A stretch of 46,612 nucleotides of DNA from Actinotalea ferrariae (GCF_019733465.1 NZ_JACVQL010000061.1:1-46612); one strand, 5' to 3'. Positions 1 to 7,884 are shown, counted from the stretch's first letter. A program made the numbers and translations. The notes: a model not told the origin generated them from the sequence alone.

Positions 1-845
1 TGCTCGGCGGCGCGGGCGGCGGCGCCCGTGCCCCCCATGGTGGGGCGGTTGCGGTCGAGCGCCGCGGCGCCGACGACGTGCGACGTCGTCGCGGGCGCGG
101 CGCCGTCGCGCATCGTGTCGACCTCGACGACGTCGCCCAGCACGACGGTGACGTTGTCCGGTGCCCCGCCGCGCAGCGCGAGCTGGACGAGCTGGTCCGC
201 GCACGCGTCGATGTCCGTGACGTCGCGCATGGTCTGGGCGAGCGTGTCGGCGCTCACGACGCCCGAGAGCCCGTCGGAGCACAGCAGCCACCGGTCGCCG
301 GCGCGCGCCTCGCGCACCGACATGTCGGGGACGATCTCCATGTCGAAGTCGCCGAGCACGCGCAGCAGCACCGACCGCTGCGGGTGGCGCTCGGCCTCCT
401 CGGCCGTGATCTTGCCCGTGTTGACGAGGTGCTGGACGAACGAGTGGTCCGTGGTGACCTGGGTCAGCTCGCCGTCGCGCAGCAGGTAGGCGCGCGAGTC
501 GCCGATGTGCGCCATCGCCAGCTTGTTGCCCGAGCGCAGCAGCGCGGTGACCGTGGTGCCGAGGCCCGCGAGCTCGGGGTTCTCCTCGGCGCGGGCCAGC
601 AGCTCGTCGTGCGCGGTGGTGAGCGCGCGGCCCAGCTCGGCGAGGACGTCGTCAGGCCCGTGCGCCTCGTCGTCGAGCGGCGCGAGGTGGGCGACGGCGA
701 CCGACGACGCGACGTCGCCGCCCGCGTGGCCGCCCATGCCGTCGGCGACGGCGAGCAGGTGGGGACCGGCGTAGGCGGAGTCCTGGTTGTTGGCGCGCAC
801 GAGGCCGACGTCGGACCGGGCGGCGTACCGCAGGGCGATGGTCAC
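1..845 (-). CDS. pstP: PP2C-type Ser/Thr protein phosphatase PstP (3' end beyond window)
   Basis: Dephosphorylates targets of the PknA/PknB-type Ser/Thr kinases that control actinobacterial cell-wall growth and division. The reverse-strand reading from the GTG at 843-845 begins VTIALRYAARSDVGLVRANNQ and continues with VADGMGGHAGGD, AHIGDSRAYLLRDG, CSDGLSG and GGAPDNVTVV. These are the metal-binding aspartates and conserved motifs of the PP2C (PPM) family in the correct order. The catalytic domain is nearly complete here; a linker, membrane segment and extracellular tail would lie beyond position 1. It starts 6 bp after the fhaB stop, so the three genes form one operon. The same gene order is known from other Actinobacteria. 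Assignment is firm; only the 3' end is missing. Confidence 0.95.
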   Translation of the reverse strand, partial: MTIALRYAARSDVGLVRANNQDSAYAGPHLLAVADGMGGHAGGDVASSVAVAHLAPLDDEAHGPDDVLAELGRALTTAHDELLARAEENPELAGLGTTVTALLRSGNKLAMAHIGDSRAYLLRDGELTQVTTDHSFVQHLVNTGKITAEEAERHPQRSVLLRVLGDFDMEIVPDMSVREARAGDRWLLCSDGLSGVVSADTLAQTMRDVTDIDACADQLVQLALRGGAPDNVTVVLGDVVEVDTMRDGAAPATTSHVVGAAALDRNRPTMGGTGAAARAAE

Positions 846-851
846 GGGCGC

Positions 852-1361
852 CTACCGCTGCAGCTCGAGGATCGACTGGCCCACCTTGATCTGCGCGCCG
901 GCGCGCACGGCGGTGGGCTGCTCGACCTTCTCGCGGCCCAGGAAGGTGCCGTTGGTCGAGCCGAGGTCCTCCACGTACCACTCGCCGTCCTGCGGGAACA
1001 CGCGTGCGTGCCGCTGGGAGGAGTAGTCGTCGTCGAGCACGAGCGTGCACGACGGCGCGCGGCCGATGAGGATCGCCGAGGAGCCGAGCGGGAGCGTGGT
1101 GCCCCGCAGCGGGCCGGCGGTCACGACGAGGCGGCGCGGCATGACCTCACGCTTGGGGAAGGGCTGCGAGCGGCCCTCGGTCGCGACGGGCGGCGCCGGC
1201 CGGGGTGCGGCGGGAGCCGACTGCCCGCCGCGGCGCAGGACGCGGTTGACGATGCGCGTGCCGTACAGGTCCCGGCGCAGCACGCCGATCGCCGCGAGGA
1301 CGAACACCCAGAGCAGCACCAGGTAGCCCAGCCGCAGCAGGGTGATCGTGAGCTCACTCAT
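852..1361 (-). CDS. fhaB: FHA domain protein FhaB (FipA-like)
   Basis: 169 aa. Residues about 5-25 form one hydrophobic membrane segment (LLRLGYLVLLWVFVLAAIGV), followed by a Pro/Ala-rich linker and a C-terminal forkhead-associated domain from about residue 75. The phosphothreonine-binding signature is clear: IGRAPSC, then SSQRHARVF, then DLGSTNGTFL. FHA proteins dock on phosphothreonine in kinase partners; FhaB/FipA links Ser/Thr kinase signalling to division and wall synthesis in mycobacteria. It lies between fhaA and pstP with gaps of 9 and 6 bp, so one transcript is expected. The start is the ATG just upstream of the membrane segment. Confidence 0.94.
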   Translation of the reverse strand: MSELTITLLRLGYLVLLWVFVLAAIGVLRRDLYGTRIVNRVLRRGGQSAPAAPRPAPPVATEGRSQPFPKREVMPRRLVVTAGPLRGTTLPLGSSAILIGRAPSCTLVLDDDYSSQRHARVFPQDGEWYVEDLGSTNGTFLGREKVEQPTAVRAGAQIKVGQSILELQR

Positions 1362-1370
1362 GCCGGGCGA

Positions 1371-2078
1371 TCACCCGTCCTCGTCGTCGTCCGCGCCGGT
1401 CCAGAACAGGATCCGGGTGCGGCCGATCGTGATCGTGTTGCCGTCGACGAGGGTCGCGGCGGGCACCTGGTGCCCCTCGACGTACGTGCCGTTGGTCGAG
1501 CCGAGGTCGCTCGCGACGACGCCGTCGGGCGTGACGCGGATCTCGAGGTGGCGCCGGGAGATGCCCGGGTCGTCGACGATGATGTCCGCCTCGCTGCCGC
1601 GGCCGATGACCGTGACGGGGCCGGTGAGCAGGTAGCGCTGGCCGTCGATGTCGACGAGGGGGTGGCGCGGGCTCGCGGCGACCGACGCCGCGGGCGCGAC
1701 GGCGCCGCGCACGGTCGCGCTGCGCACCTGGAAGCGGCCGGTCTCGAGCTCGTCGTTCTCGACGAACGCCACCGTCACGGGGCCGACGAAGGCGTAGCGC
1801 TGCTGGGTGGCGTGCTCGGTCACGTTCGCGGCCAGCTCGTCCGCGAGCGGCTCCGCTCCCCAGTCCTCCACCTGGTGGTGATCGGCAGGTGAGAGCTCGA
1901 TCGTGAACTCGTTGGGCACGACCGTGCGGTCGCGGCCGACGACGGCGGCGCGGTCGTCGACCTCGCGGCGCAGCGCGCTGGCCAGCTCGACCGGCTTGAC
2001 CTCGCTCTTGAAGGCCTTGGCGAACGCGCTGCTGACCACGCGTTCGACGCCCTTCTCGAACCTGTCGAGAACTCCCAT
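1371..2078 (-). CDS. fhaA: FHA domain protein FhaA
   Basis: 235 aa. The N-terminal domain (MGVLDRFEKGVERVV..., about residues 1-125) is the DUF3662 region typical of FhaA. A variable linker and a C-terminal FHA domain follow (IGRGSEADIIV, GISRRHLEI, DLGSTNGTYV). FhaA is a phosphothreonine-binding scaffold of the PknB pathway that regulates peptidoglycan assembly. The ATG at 2076-2078 is chosen because a near-perfect ribosome binding site (GGAGGAGGTGGC) lies directly before it. A start 69 bp further upstream is also open but has no such site and adds residues not expected in the family. First gene of the fhaA-fhaB-pstP operon. In many Actinobacteria a tRNA-Leu lies beside fhaA, as it does here. 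Confidence 0.94.
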   Translation of the reverse strand: MGVLDRFEKGVERVVSSAFAKAFKSEVKPVELASALRREVDDRAAVVGRDRTVVPNEFTIELSPADHHQVEDWGAEPLADELAANVTEHATQQRYAFVGPVTVAFVENDELETGRFQVRSATVRGAVAPAASVAASPRHPLVDIDGQRYLLTGPVTVIGRGSEADIIVDDPGISRRHLEIRVTPDGVVASDLGSTNGTYVEGHQVPAATLVDGNTITIGRTRILFWTGADDDEDG

Positions 2079-2294
2079 GCCACCTCCTCCCGTCTCCGGC
2101 GGGGCTGCGCCCGTCCGCCGCACGTCACGGCACGGCTGCCGGGCCACCCTCGCTGACGGCCTCGTGCGGGGCGGCGGCCGACCGGGGGTCGACGGACCGA
2201 CCCTGAGGTCCGCTGCTGATCGTATCCGTCGGCACGCCGATCGGCCGCGAGCCCACGCACGCGACGAGGTTCAGGTCGTCCCGTCCGTGCGTGC

Positions 2295-2300
2295 TAGCCT
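2295..2300 (+). promoter_or_regulatory. Probable -10 element of the tRNA-Leu promoter
   Basis: TAGCCT fits the actinobacterial TAnnnT -10 consensus and lies 10 bp upstream of the mature tRNA 5' end, as expected for a tRNA promoter. No good -35 is visible; TTCAGG at 2270-2275 is 19 bp away. Confidence 0.4.
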
Positions 2301-2310
2301 TCTGCGGCGC

Positions 2311-2393
2311 GCGCGAGTGGCGAAATGGCAGACGCGCTGGCTTCAGGTGCCAGTGTCCGAAAGGACGTGGGGGTTCAAGTCCCCCCTCGCGCA
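2311..2393 (+). tRNA. tRNA-Leu (anticodon CAG)
   Basis: The acceptor arms GCGCGAG (2311-2317) and CTCGCGC (2386-2392) pair perfectly, with discriminator A2393 and an encoded CA behind it. The anticodon stem CTGGC/GCCAG encloses the loop TTCAGGT with anticodon CAG. A long variable arm (TGTCCGAAAGGACG) marks class II tRNAs such as Leu. The T-arm GGGGG-TTCAAGT-CCCCC is intact. The gene lies next to fhaA on the opposite strand. Its 3' part is repeated at 45144-45161, making it the integration target of the island. Confidence 0.96.
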
Positions 2394-2396
2394 CAG
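2378..2396 (+). other. Putative attL: tRNA-Leu 3' end, left boundary of the island
   Basis: The sequence agt-c6-tcgcgcacag covers the 3' half of the T-arm and the acceptor 3' strand. It recurs at 45144-45161 as agt-c5-tcgcgcacag. Fifteen bases, ccccctcgcgcacag, are identical (2382-2396 and 45147-45161). Such duplication of a tRNA 3' end is the usual footprint of site-specific integration. Confidence 0.75.
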
Positions 2397-2431
2397 CGGG
2401 CTCTTTGGATGATCAAGGAGCCGCAGTTTGG

Positions 2432-2469
2432 ACAACCCCCGGTCAGACCTCGGTCCGGCCGGGGGTTGT
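2432..2469 (+). terminator. Rho-independent terminator downstream of tRNA-Leu
   Basis: An 11-bp inverted repeat, ACAACCCCCGG (2432-2442) and CCGGGGGTTGT (2459-2469), is followed by the T/G-rich stretch TGTGTCTTCT. It lies 39 bp after the tRNA. Because it is inside the putative island, it probably replaces the original tRNA terminator, which now appears to be at 45161-45194. Confidence 0.65.
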
Positions 2470-2497
2470 TGTGTCTTCTGGCTTGGGGGCCTCTGGG

Positions 2498-2516
2498 TAG
2501 CACACTGGCGTGCTAA
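2498..2516 (+). repeat. Left end repeat of the transposon-like unit
   Basis: TAGCACactggcGTGCTAA is a palindrome with 6-bp arms and a 6-bp spacer. It matches the reverse complement of 6218-6236 in both AGCAC and CGTGCTAA. Confidence 0.5.
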
Positions 2517-2637
2517 TGGTGACATCTTTGCCGGTTGATTACCTTCACGTGCGGGCCCGGCGCACGCCAGTGAGCCCGCGCACCTTGCGGTGGCGGGCTG
2601 CTGGTCAGGCTGTTCAGCTTGAGGGAGAGCGGGAAGC

Positions 2638-4383
2638 TCACCTCAGGAGCGGCGGAGGCTCCTTGAGGCCGAGGCGGACGTGGAGCGCGACCTTCCGGGG
2701 CTTGCGGAACTTGTGCCCGTGCTCCTTGCCCCAGTCGGTGTCGCTGATGTCTCCGATGGCTGCCATCCAGGGGTCGCGCAGGAGGCGGAGGGCGTGCCAG
2801 TCGCGCAGGAGCCGGACGTTGAGTCCGACGAGGCCGAACGTGAGCAGGAGGTGGTTGAGGACCCTTCCCCAGACTCGGGAGTAGAAGCGTGCGAGGCGCA
2901 CACCGCGGTTCCCCTTGAGCTCGGAGTTGAAGGACTCGATGGCGCTGCGGCGCCCGTAGCTTCCGGCCCAGGCCGTCGTTCCCCAGGCGAGGCGCTGACG
3001 GTTCTTCAGCTCTGTGTCGGCTTCAACGGTCAGCGTGACGCCACAACCGCACGCGGTGCCCTTGACGCACTTGGTGGTGGGCAAGTCGTAGCCCTTGCGC
3101 ATCGAGAGGGGGTTGTTTGGGCAGCGAAGGCGAGGGCGCTTGACCGCCGGTCCCCGGTACCGGCGCGCGCCGGTGCGCGGGTCGGGAGCCGTCATGGGCT
3201 CGAATAGGTAAGGCAGCCGCTCGTCGTACTTCTCGCTGAGCGCGGCCTTCTCGGCCGCGGACATGCTGAAGTGTGGCTTCGGCAGGTCCCGCAACCTCTG
3301 CGGCAGGGCTGAGGTGAAGAGCCCCCCGTCCACCCAGATCGTTCCCGGCCGCGGCCCGGGAGTCTCGCCACGCTGATTGGTGTGCAGGTCGTGCACGGAC
3401 TCGATGCCTCGGGCCCGAAGGGGCGCACCCCAGTCCTCTGCCACCCGGTAGCTGTAGCCGCGGTCGTTCAAAAGCGTGTTGAGCGTGGCGCCGGCCGCCC
3501 TCAAGGCGTCGACGGCCTCGATCCCTGCCGCAGCCTTGTCGCCACCCCCGGGCGCGGTGAAGAGGCCGAGCGCGACGTGGGGCACCGGGTCCTGACCGAG
3601 CTCGGGAACCGGCACGATGATGTGCAGGTCGAATCCTAGGAAGACCGACTTCGGGCACCCGTTCTTCCCGGACCGGTACCCGGCGCGTGCGTCCGGGTCG
3701 AGGCTGTGCTGCTCACGTCCGTCCGCTCCCCTCTTGGGCCAGTCAGATGTCGTGAAGTCACTCTGCGAGGCGGCCGTCGGGTCGATCTCGTCCTGCACCA
3801 CGACGTCGGGCAGCTTCTTCCAGCTGTGGCGGGCCGCGGACGTCTCGTAGTCGGTGGAGTCGATCGCGAACGACGTCGTACGAATGACGTCGTCCGGGAC
3901 GGAGGCGCGAAGGAGCCGCGCCGAGAAGAGGGCTGGAGTCAGGAGTCCTCCGCCGCTGCACTTGGAAGGGCCGTCGTGCAGCTCGCCCCTGAGCATCGTG
4001 CAGAGCGCCGGATCGTGCGGCACCAGGATCGCGCCGTCCTCCAGGCCCTTGGCGATCCGGCGCAGGTTGTGCCGGATCTGGTCGTAGGTCACCCCGCCCT
4101 TTCGACGTACGCCGGGCAGGAGCCCTTCGTTGAAGAGTTCCTGGGCGGTCTCCTCAATCTTGAGCAGGATCATGTTGCTCTCCTGGATCCCGTGCACGGT
4201 GAAGATGACCAGGAGCGTCCGCCACGACACCTGCATCGGTGAGCCGTGCCGTGTGTCCAGGCTCGAGCCGAGGATCTCTGCGAGACCTGAGCGGACGACG
4301 ATCTTCTCGGCGATCCGCACTGCCTGGCGGTTGGTGATCCGGGCGGGCTTGACCTGGAAGCGCTGGAGCGGCCCGGGGTTCAC
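2638..4383 (-). CDS. DDE transposase, IS4-like signature
   Basis: 581 aa. Cuts and joins transposon ends through an RNase H-fold DDE active site. Visible catalytic residues are D175 (FAIDSTDYET), D307 (LLNDRGYSY) and E483. The last lies in a perfect Y-x2-R-x3-E-x6-K box (Y476, R479, E483, K490), the IS4-type signature. A cysteine-rich insertion (C421, C439, C445, C447) lies before the box and could bind metal. The GTG start at 4381-4383 overlaps the stop of the upstream gene by 4 bp (GTGA), so the two are translationally coupled. The reading frame is intact, suggesting recent or continuing activity. The exact IS family was not assigned. Confidence 0.85.
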   Translation of the reverse strand: MNPGPLQRFQVKPARITNRQAVRIAEKIVVRSGLAEILGSSLDTRHGSPMQVSWRTLLVIFTVHGIQESNMILLKIEETAQELFNEGLLPGVRRKGGVTYDQIRHNLRRIAKGLEDGAILVPHDPALCTMLRGELHDGPSKCSGGGLLTPALFSARLLRASVPDDVIRTTSFAIDSTDYETSAARHSWKKLPDVVVQDEIDPTAASQSDFTTSDWPKRGADGREQHSLDPDARAGYRSGKNGCPKSVFLGFDLHIIVPVPELGQDPVPHVALGLFTAPGGGDKAAAGIEAVDALRAAGATLNTLLNDRGYSYRVAEDWGAPLRARGIESVHDLHTNQRGETPGPRPGTIWVDGGLFTSALPQRLRDLPKPHFSMSAAEKAALSEKYDERLPYLFEPMTAPDPRTGARRYRGPAVKRPRLRCPNNPLSMRKGYDLPTTKCVKGTACGCGVTLTVEADTELKNRQRLAWGTTAWAGSYGRRSAIESFNSELKGNRGVRLARFYSRVWGRVLNHLLLTFGLVGLNVRLLRDWHALRLLRDPWMAAIGDISDTDWGKEHGHKFRKPRKVALHVRLGLKEPPPLLR

Positions 4384-5324
4384 GAGGCACCGCCAGCGAG
4401 CACTGTCGCGATCTCCTCGAGGGACCGGCGGGGAACGAAGTCGATGATGTCCTGGAAGTTCTTCGTGCTCGTGATCCCCGCCAGGGCGGTCACCTCAGAG
4501 AGCCGAGCGCCCCGAACCAGCAGCGTGACCATCCACGTGGTGCGCAGGCGCACCGAGTCGAACCGCGGTGCGCCCTCGGGGACCACGAGGTTCGCGACGA
4601 CGCCTGCGCCGGCCGTACGAGATGGGCGCACGTCTGCCAGCACGGTCGCGTCGTAGTGGTCCGCTCGCATGGCGATCAGGTCCGCGTGGGCTTCCGGGAG
4701 GGCGGGAACGATCCGGGCTCGCTCACCGGTGACCTCCACGAGCACTCCGGCCTCGGACACCTTGATCTGGCATCCGGGGAAGACCACGATCTCCGCCAGG
4801 CTGAGTCCGGCTCCGTAGCCCAAGGCCATCAGCGCGCGTGCAGCTCTGCGACGGCCTATCGAGGGCTGGCTGCGGGCAATCTCCCAGAGCCAGTCGATCT
4901 CCTGGTGGGTGTACGGAGCTCGAAGCGACCGGCGCCCGAGTGCCTGGGGAGCGGGGGACCACAAGGCGTGCCGGGTGGCTGCCCGGCCGGTACGGCGCAG
5001 TGCAGCCCTGTAGCTGTTCCGCGAGTGCGACTGCAGGTGCGGCATCCCGGTGGAGACGAAGTGTTCGACGTTCGCCTCGGTGAAGAGCGTCTCGATGTCG
5101 AGGGGCTCGTCTCGCTCCATGCACCACGCCACGAAGAGGCTGGTGGCATGCAGCACGGCGTACGCCCCGGTGAACGTGGTCGGCGCCGCCTTCGTCGCAA
5201 CCTCGCGCACCAGAGGTCGGATCTGCTTCCACGTGCTGGCCGGCAGGGATGACGGGGTGTAGGTGCCGATGGTCCGCGCGATGTCCTGCGCGCTTGCCGG
5301 ACCGCTGGCCTGGGACCTAGGCAC
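4380..5324 (-). CDS. Tyrosine-recombinase-like protein lacking catalytic residues
   Basis: 314 aa. The N-terminal 40-115 region resembles a SAM-like core-binding domain, and 140-300 follows the layout of a phage-integrase catalytic domain. ALMALGYGAGLSLAEI (165-179) aligns with the box I region, RLRTTWMVTLLVRGARLSEV (259-278) with box II, and LAGITSTKNFQDIIDF (281-296) with the end of the fold. The box I arginine is missing, the box II His is Thr, the Gly-His pair is Gly-Ile, and no tyrosine occurs where the nucleophile should be. I infer a DNA-binding pseudo-recombinase that assists the coupled transposase downstream (4-bp overlap). It could instead be a decayed integrase, but the open frame and coupling argue for retained function. 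Confidence 0.65.
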   Translation of the reverse strand: MPRSQASGPASAQDIARTIGTYTPSSLPASTWKQIRPLVREVATKAAPTTFTGAYAVLHATSLFVAWCMERDEPLDIETLFTEANVEHFVSTGMPHLQSHSRNSYRAALRRTGRAATRHALWSPAPQALGRRSLRAPYTHQEIDWLWEIARSQPSIGRRRAARALMALGYGAGLSLAEIVVFPGCQIKVSEAGVLVEVTGERARIVPALPEAHADLIAMRADHYDATVLADVRPSRTAGAGVVANLVVPEGAPRFDSVRLRTTWMVTLLVRGARLSEVTALAGITSTKNFQDIIDFVPRRSLEEIATVLAGGAS

Positions 5325-5723
5325 GGGCCCACCCCGCAGTCGGCCCGAGGGCGGCTGCCCGGTTCTCTGGCGCGCTCGAGGCGCGCCGGTCTACAGTGCC
5401 CATGAGGGCACCTCCTTCGCTTTTGCTGGCGTGGCGGACCCGACGTTCCTGGAGGTGCAACTCCAGGGGCCGCGAGGCGTCGCCCTTCGGGCGGCGCCTT
5501 TCGCGTACCCGGCGAGGGGCTCGCATCTTCGGTTGTCGGGGCACTGGGCCCCACGGCCTCTCCCGGCCGCTTCTCCATCCTTCCGTTCGCTCCGTACAGC
5601 GCGGTGGCTTAACGGGAGCACTTTTCCTACGCGCTGTCGACCCCCAGTTTTCCGCACATACCGCGATGTCTTTCCGCCTCGCTATACACTTGCCTGACCT
5701 GCGGACACATCGAAGGGCCAGCG
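5325..5723. other. Divergent intergenic region with a strong hairpin
   Basis: No gene with convincing codon use is visible. It separates the leftward recombinase-like gene from the rightward 148-aa gene and probably holds both promoters. A hairpin with arms GGCGTCGCC (5476-5484) and GGCGGCGCC (5490-5498), followed by TTT, could end transcription rightward or act as a regulatory structure. Confidence 0.4.
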
Positions 5724-6170
5724 ATGACGTCGTCACCAGAGAGTCGACAATCCGTAAGAGTGCTGCGCCTCACCAACGGTCTGCTCGCTTGCGTGGACTG
5801 TCTCGGACTCGGACATGCGCGAGAGGGGGAAGGTCGGCCGGCCAGGTGCGCGGCACACCGCAAGGAGTTCCGTGCCTGGTACCAGCGGCGGTGGCGGTAC
5901 GAGCAGCGACACGGCCCGGGCAGCTACCCGGAGGAGTACTCGCCGGCCTGGGTACACCCGGCAACGGCCCCGGCGGTCATCGCACTCAGCGAGGCGGACG
6001 CCCTGGACGAGGTGGTCGCCAGTCTCCGTCGATCGGTTGCCGCCGCCCTGGGCGAGGTCCACCGCAGCGTACGACCAGACGATCGGGCGTTCTTCGTGAG
6101 CAAACTCTCCGAGTTCGCGCGGGCGAGTAATGAGATTGAGCGGATCAGTTCGCGTTTGCGAGGCCGCTGA
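5724..6170 (+). CDS. Small Cys/His-rich protein of the transposon-like unit
   Basis: 148 aa, family not recognised. Residues 22-45 contain LACVDCLGLG and, about 17 residues later, RCAAHRKEF, a C-x2-C...C-x2-H pattern that could bind zinc. A basic, aromatic stretch follows (AWYQRRWRYEQRHG), suited to nucleic-acid contact, and the C-terminal half is predicted helical. GAAGGG about 6 bp upstream can serve as ribosome binding site for the ATG at 5724. It lies inside the end repeats and is divergent from the transposase pair, so it may be the third component of the element, for example a regulator or target-selection protein. That role is inference from position only. Confidence 0.6.
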   Translation: MTSSPESRQSVRVLRLTNGLLACVDCLGLGHAREGEGRPARCAAHRKEFRAWYQRRWRYEQRHGPGSYPEEYSPAWVHPATAPAVIALSEADALDEVVASLRRSVAAALGEVHRSVRPDDRAFFVSKLSEFARASNEIERISSRLRGR

Positions 6171-6217
6171 TCAGCCCGGCCGGCCGTCTAGGCAATGGGG
6201 CATCGGGTTCCCCCAAG

Positions 6218-6236
6218 TTAGCACGAAACGTGCTCT
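6218..6236 (-). repeat. Right end repeat of the transposon-like unit
   Basis: TTAGCACgaaacGTGCTCT carries AGCAC/GTGCT arms around a 5-bp spacer. Its reverse complement shares the inner CGTGCTAA and outer AGCAC with the left end; the spacer is one base shorter. Confidence 0.5.
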
Positions 6237-6302
6237 GACGTGCAGTGATGCTTGGGACGAGGGCCTTGCCCAGGTGCGACAGAGGTGCAAGTCTCCGCAC
6301 TC

Positions 6303-6737
6303 ATGAAGCCACAGGCGACACCTCCGACGGAGCCGGTCGCGACGCTCAACCTCGCCACCGACACGGGTGCCTGGACCGTCAGGTCGTCGTCCGCGACGGT
6401 CTACCTGCTCGACCTCGACCGTCGGCGCATGATGCGCATGCGCGGGCCTGGCTCCGGGCGGTTCGATTTCGACGACGAGTGGGTTCCGCTCGTCGGTGTT
6501 ACCAGCATCGACCCCTCAGACGGCACAGTCACTGAGGGGCGGGTGCGGGTTGGGCATCGGCCGCGGTACCTGACCGACCCACTCGGCGGTCACCACGACA
6601 ACCACTGGCGGATGCAGCGCACGGTCACCGCGATCGAGCCGCTCGAGAGTCTCCAAGGGCTGAAGGGCGTCCCAGCGGGCGACCGGACTCATCTCCGAGG
6701 TCACGCGGACGTTCGCGGACATCGGCACACCCGGTGA
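6303..6737 (+). CDS. Orphan protein with the island's recurrent ~100-aa domain, copy 1
   Basis: 144 aa from the ATG at 6303. Function unknown. The pattern TVRSSSATVYLLDLDRRRMM...WVPLVGVTSI...VRVGHRPRYLTDP...WRMQRTVTAIEPLESL matches the protein at 10783-11346 (WAVQSDSQTQYLVDLRGAPR...WVRLTSMRDVEVGQRAYYTT...WWLQRRITGI). Two conserved Trp positions, a YL-x-DL motif and a closing W-x-x-(Q)R-x-(I/V)-T-x-I motif define the shared domain. Its end overlaps the next gene by 4 bp (GTGA), suggesting coupling. The last 25 residues (VPAGDRTHLRGHADVR...) have odd composition; another frame reads more naturally there, so a frameshift near 6665 is possible. A start at 6252 is open but less likely. Confidence 0.5.
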   Translation: MKPQATPPTEPVATLNLATDTGAWTVRSSSATVYLLDLDRRRMMRMRGPGSGRFDFDDEWVPLVGVTSIDPSDGTVTEGRVRVGHRPRYLTDPLGGHHDNHWRMQRTVTAIEPLESLQGLKGVPAGDRTHLRGHADVRGHRHTR

Positions 6738-7804
6738 GCCGCCGCGCGCTGCGCTCTCGCGACCCGGGCGGCCGCGGCGAGTACCCCTGGGACATCCCGT
6801 TCCGCCGTGCCGTCCGGCACCTGCGTCTCGGGCGGATGGACCCTCGCGTCTTGGAGCAGGGTCGGGTGTGGGTCGACTCTGCCAGCCGCGTGCTCCCTCT
6901 GCGGTCACTGTCCGACGCGCACCTCGAGAACGTCATCACGATGCTCCGCAGCCGGGCGGTAGTGCTCCTCCTCGACTACGCCCTCGCGGCCGGCCTTGGC
7001 AGGTTCTCCCCTCGCCTGGAGGTGCCGCTGCGAAAGGGCGATGCGGACTCCGTGGCACTCGAGTGGCTGACGTCGACCCCCCTGTGGCTGGCGCTGCATC
7101 GTGAGGCCGCCCGTCGCGCGGGGCGCTCCGGGCCCCAGAGTCTCGGTGCGACAGCGCGCGGCGCGTGGGTAGTGCGGACCGACGGCCCGACAGTCGTGGT
7201 GGACCTGGACGGCCGACGGGTGATGGCAGTCCTGGCCAACGAGTCCGATCCCGCTCGTGGCACGGTTTGGCGCCACGTGGTCGTCAAGCTGCCCGTTCGG
7301 ATTGGATGCCCCCTAGTCGTCGAGCCAGTCCCTGGAGGCGTCGGCGAAGGTGACGGCGTGAACGCCCGGCGCGTCGTCTCCTTGCATGAGGTGCCCGCGG
7401 CCGTTGCTACCAGCGACCAGGCGATCGCAGAACATGCCCGCACCGTCACCAGGTTGTCGTCGGGGCGGAGTCCCGACGCGATTGCCACTGAGTTCCGAAC
7501 GCGACAGTTCATCGAGGCCGCCACGGACGTTCGGGCGGTGTGGGCGGCTCTCGACGTACTCATGCACCGGCACGGTGTCGAGCAGGCCGCCCTCGTGCCA
7601 TCGAGACTCCGCGACTGCAGCGCCACTGTCAACGACGTGGACCTCTTCGTGCAGTCGAGGGCCGACGTCGACCTGCCTGCCCTACAGCGGGAGGTCGATG
7701 ACGTCCTCGGGTACCGCGTCGCGATCACCACCCCTCGGAGCTACGGCGGCCATGCGATCGACGACGTGGCTGACCACGCGCTCCCGCTGGCGCCAGGCTC
7801 GTGA
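6734..7804 (+). CDS. Multidomain orphan protein with recurrent domain and possible nucleotidyltransferase-like tail
   Basis: 356 aa, function unknown. Three regions are visible. Residues about 35-80 hold MDPRVLEQGRVWVDS...LRSLSDAHLENVITMLRSRA, a motif recurrent in actinobacterial hypothetical and phage-like proteins. Residues about 145-205 (WVVRTDGPTVVVDLDGRRVM...VWRHVVVKLPVRIG) resemble the recurrent domain of its upstream neighbour. Residues about 290-345 (LVPSRLRDCSATVNDVDLFV...LQREVDDVLGYRVAITT) look like a degenerate nucleotidyltransferase core, where GS and paired aspartates are expected but GS is PS. The GTG start overlaps the upstream stop; the ATG at 6836 is an alternative start. Confidence is fair that the gene is real and low for any activity. 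Confidence 0.5.
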   Translation: MSRRALRSRDPGGRGEYPWDIPFRRAVRHLRLGRMDPRVLEQGRVWVDSASRVLPLRSLSDAHLENVITMLRSRAVVLLLDYALAAGLGRFSPRLEVPLRKGDADSVALEWLTSTPLWLALHREAARRAGRSGPQSLGATARGAWVVRTDGPTVVVDLDGRRVMAVLANESDPARGTVWRHVVVKLPVRIGCPLVVEPVPGGVGEGDGVNARRVVSLHEVPAAVATSDQAIAEHARTVTRLSSGRSPDAIATEFRTRQFIEAATDVRAVWAALDVLMHRHGVEQAALVPSRLRDCSATVNDVDLFVQSRADVDLPALQREVDDVLGYRVAITTPRSYGGHAIDDVADHALPLAPGS

Positions 7805-7884
7805 AGTAGCGCGAGAGCGAGACAGGCGGACGAGGCAAACGCCACACCGGTCCCGACGCACCCGACCCGGGAGAGGAAGCGCTT

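Larger units (their letters stand above)
2498..6236. mobile_element. Transposon-like unit: DDE transposase, recombinase-like protein, small Cys/His protein
   Basis: Three genes lie between two related short sequences in inverted orientation (2498-2516 and 6218-6236). Both are themselves imperfect palindromes with AGCAC and GTGCT arms and share the inner bases GTGCTAA. The unit holds a full-length DDE transposase, a coupled tyrosine-recombinase-like gene on the same strand and a divergent 148-aa gene. I could not find a convincing target-site duplication outside the ends, so the exact limits are uncertain. It sits directly beside attL, where an island integrase would normally be. Confidence 0.55.

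Noticed and set aside
78-1892. A 604-codon rightward open frame over the FHA/PP2C genes
   Set aside because: It is an antisense frame of high-GC coding DNA; the leftward genes have clear domain motifs and ribosome binding sites.
4380-5324. Calling the recombinase-like gene the island integrase
   Set aside because: Catalytic Arg, His and Tyr are absent and it is coupled to a transposase inside its own end repeats.
2490-6245. A target-site duplication around the transposon-like unit
   Set aside because: The bases outside the two end repeats (CTCTGGG and CTGACG) show no convincing direct repeat.
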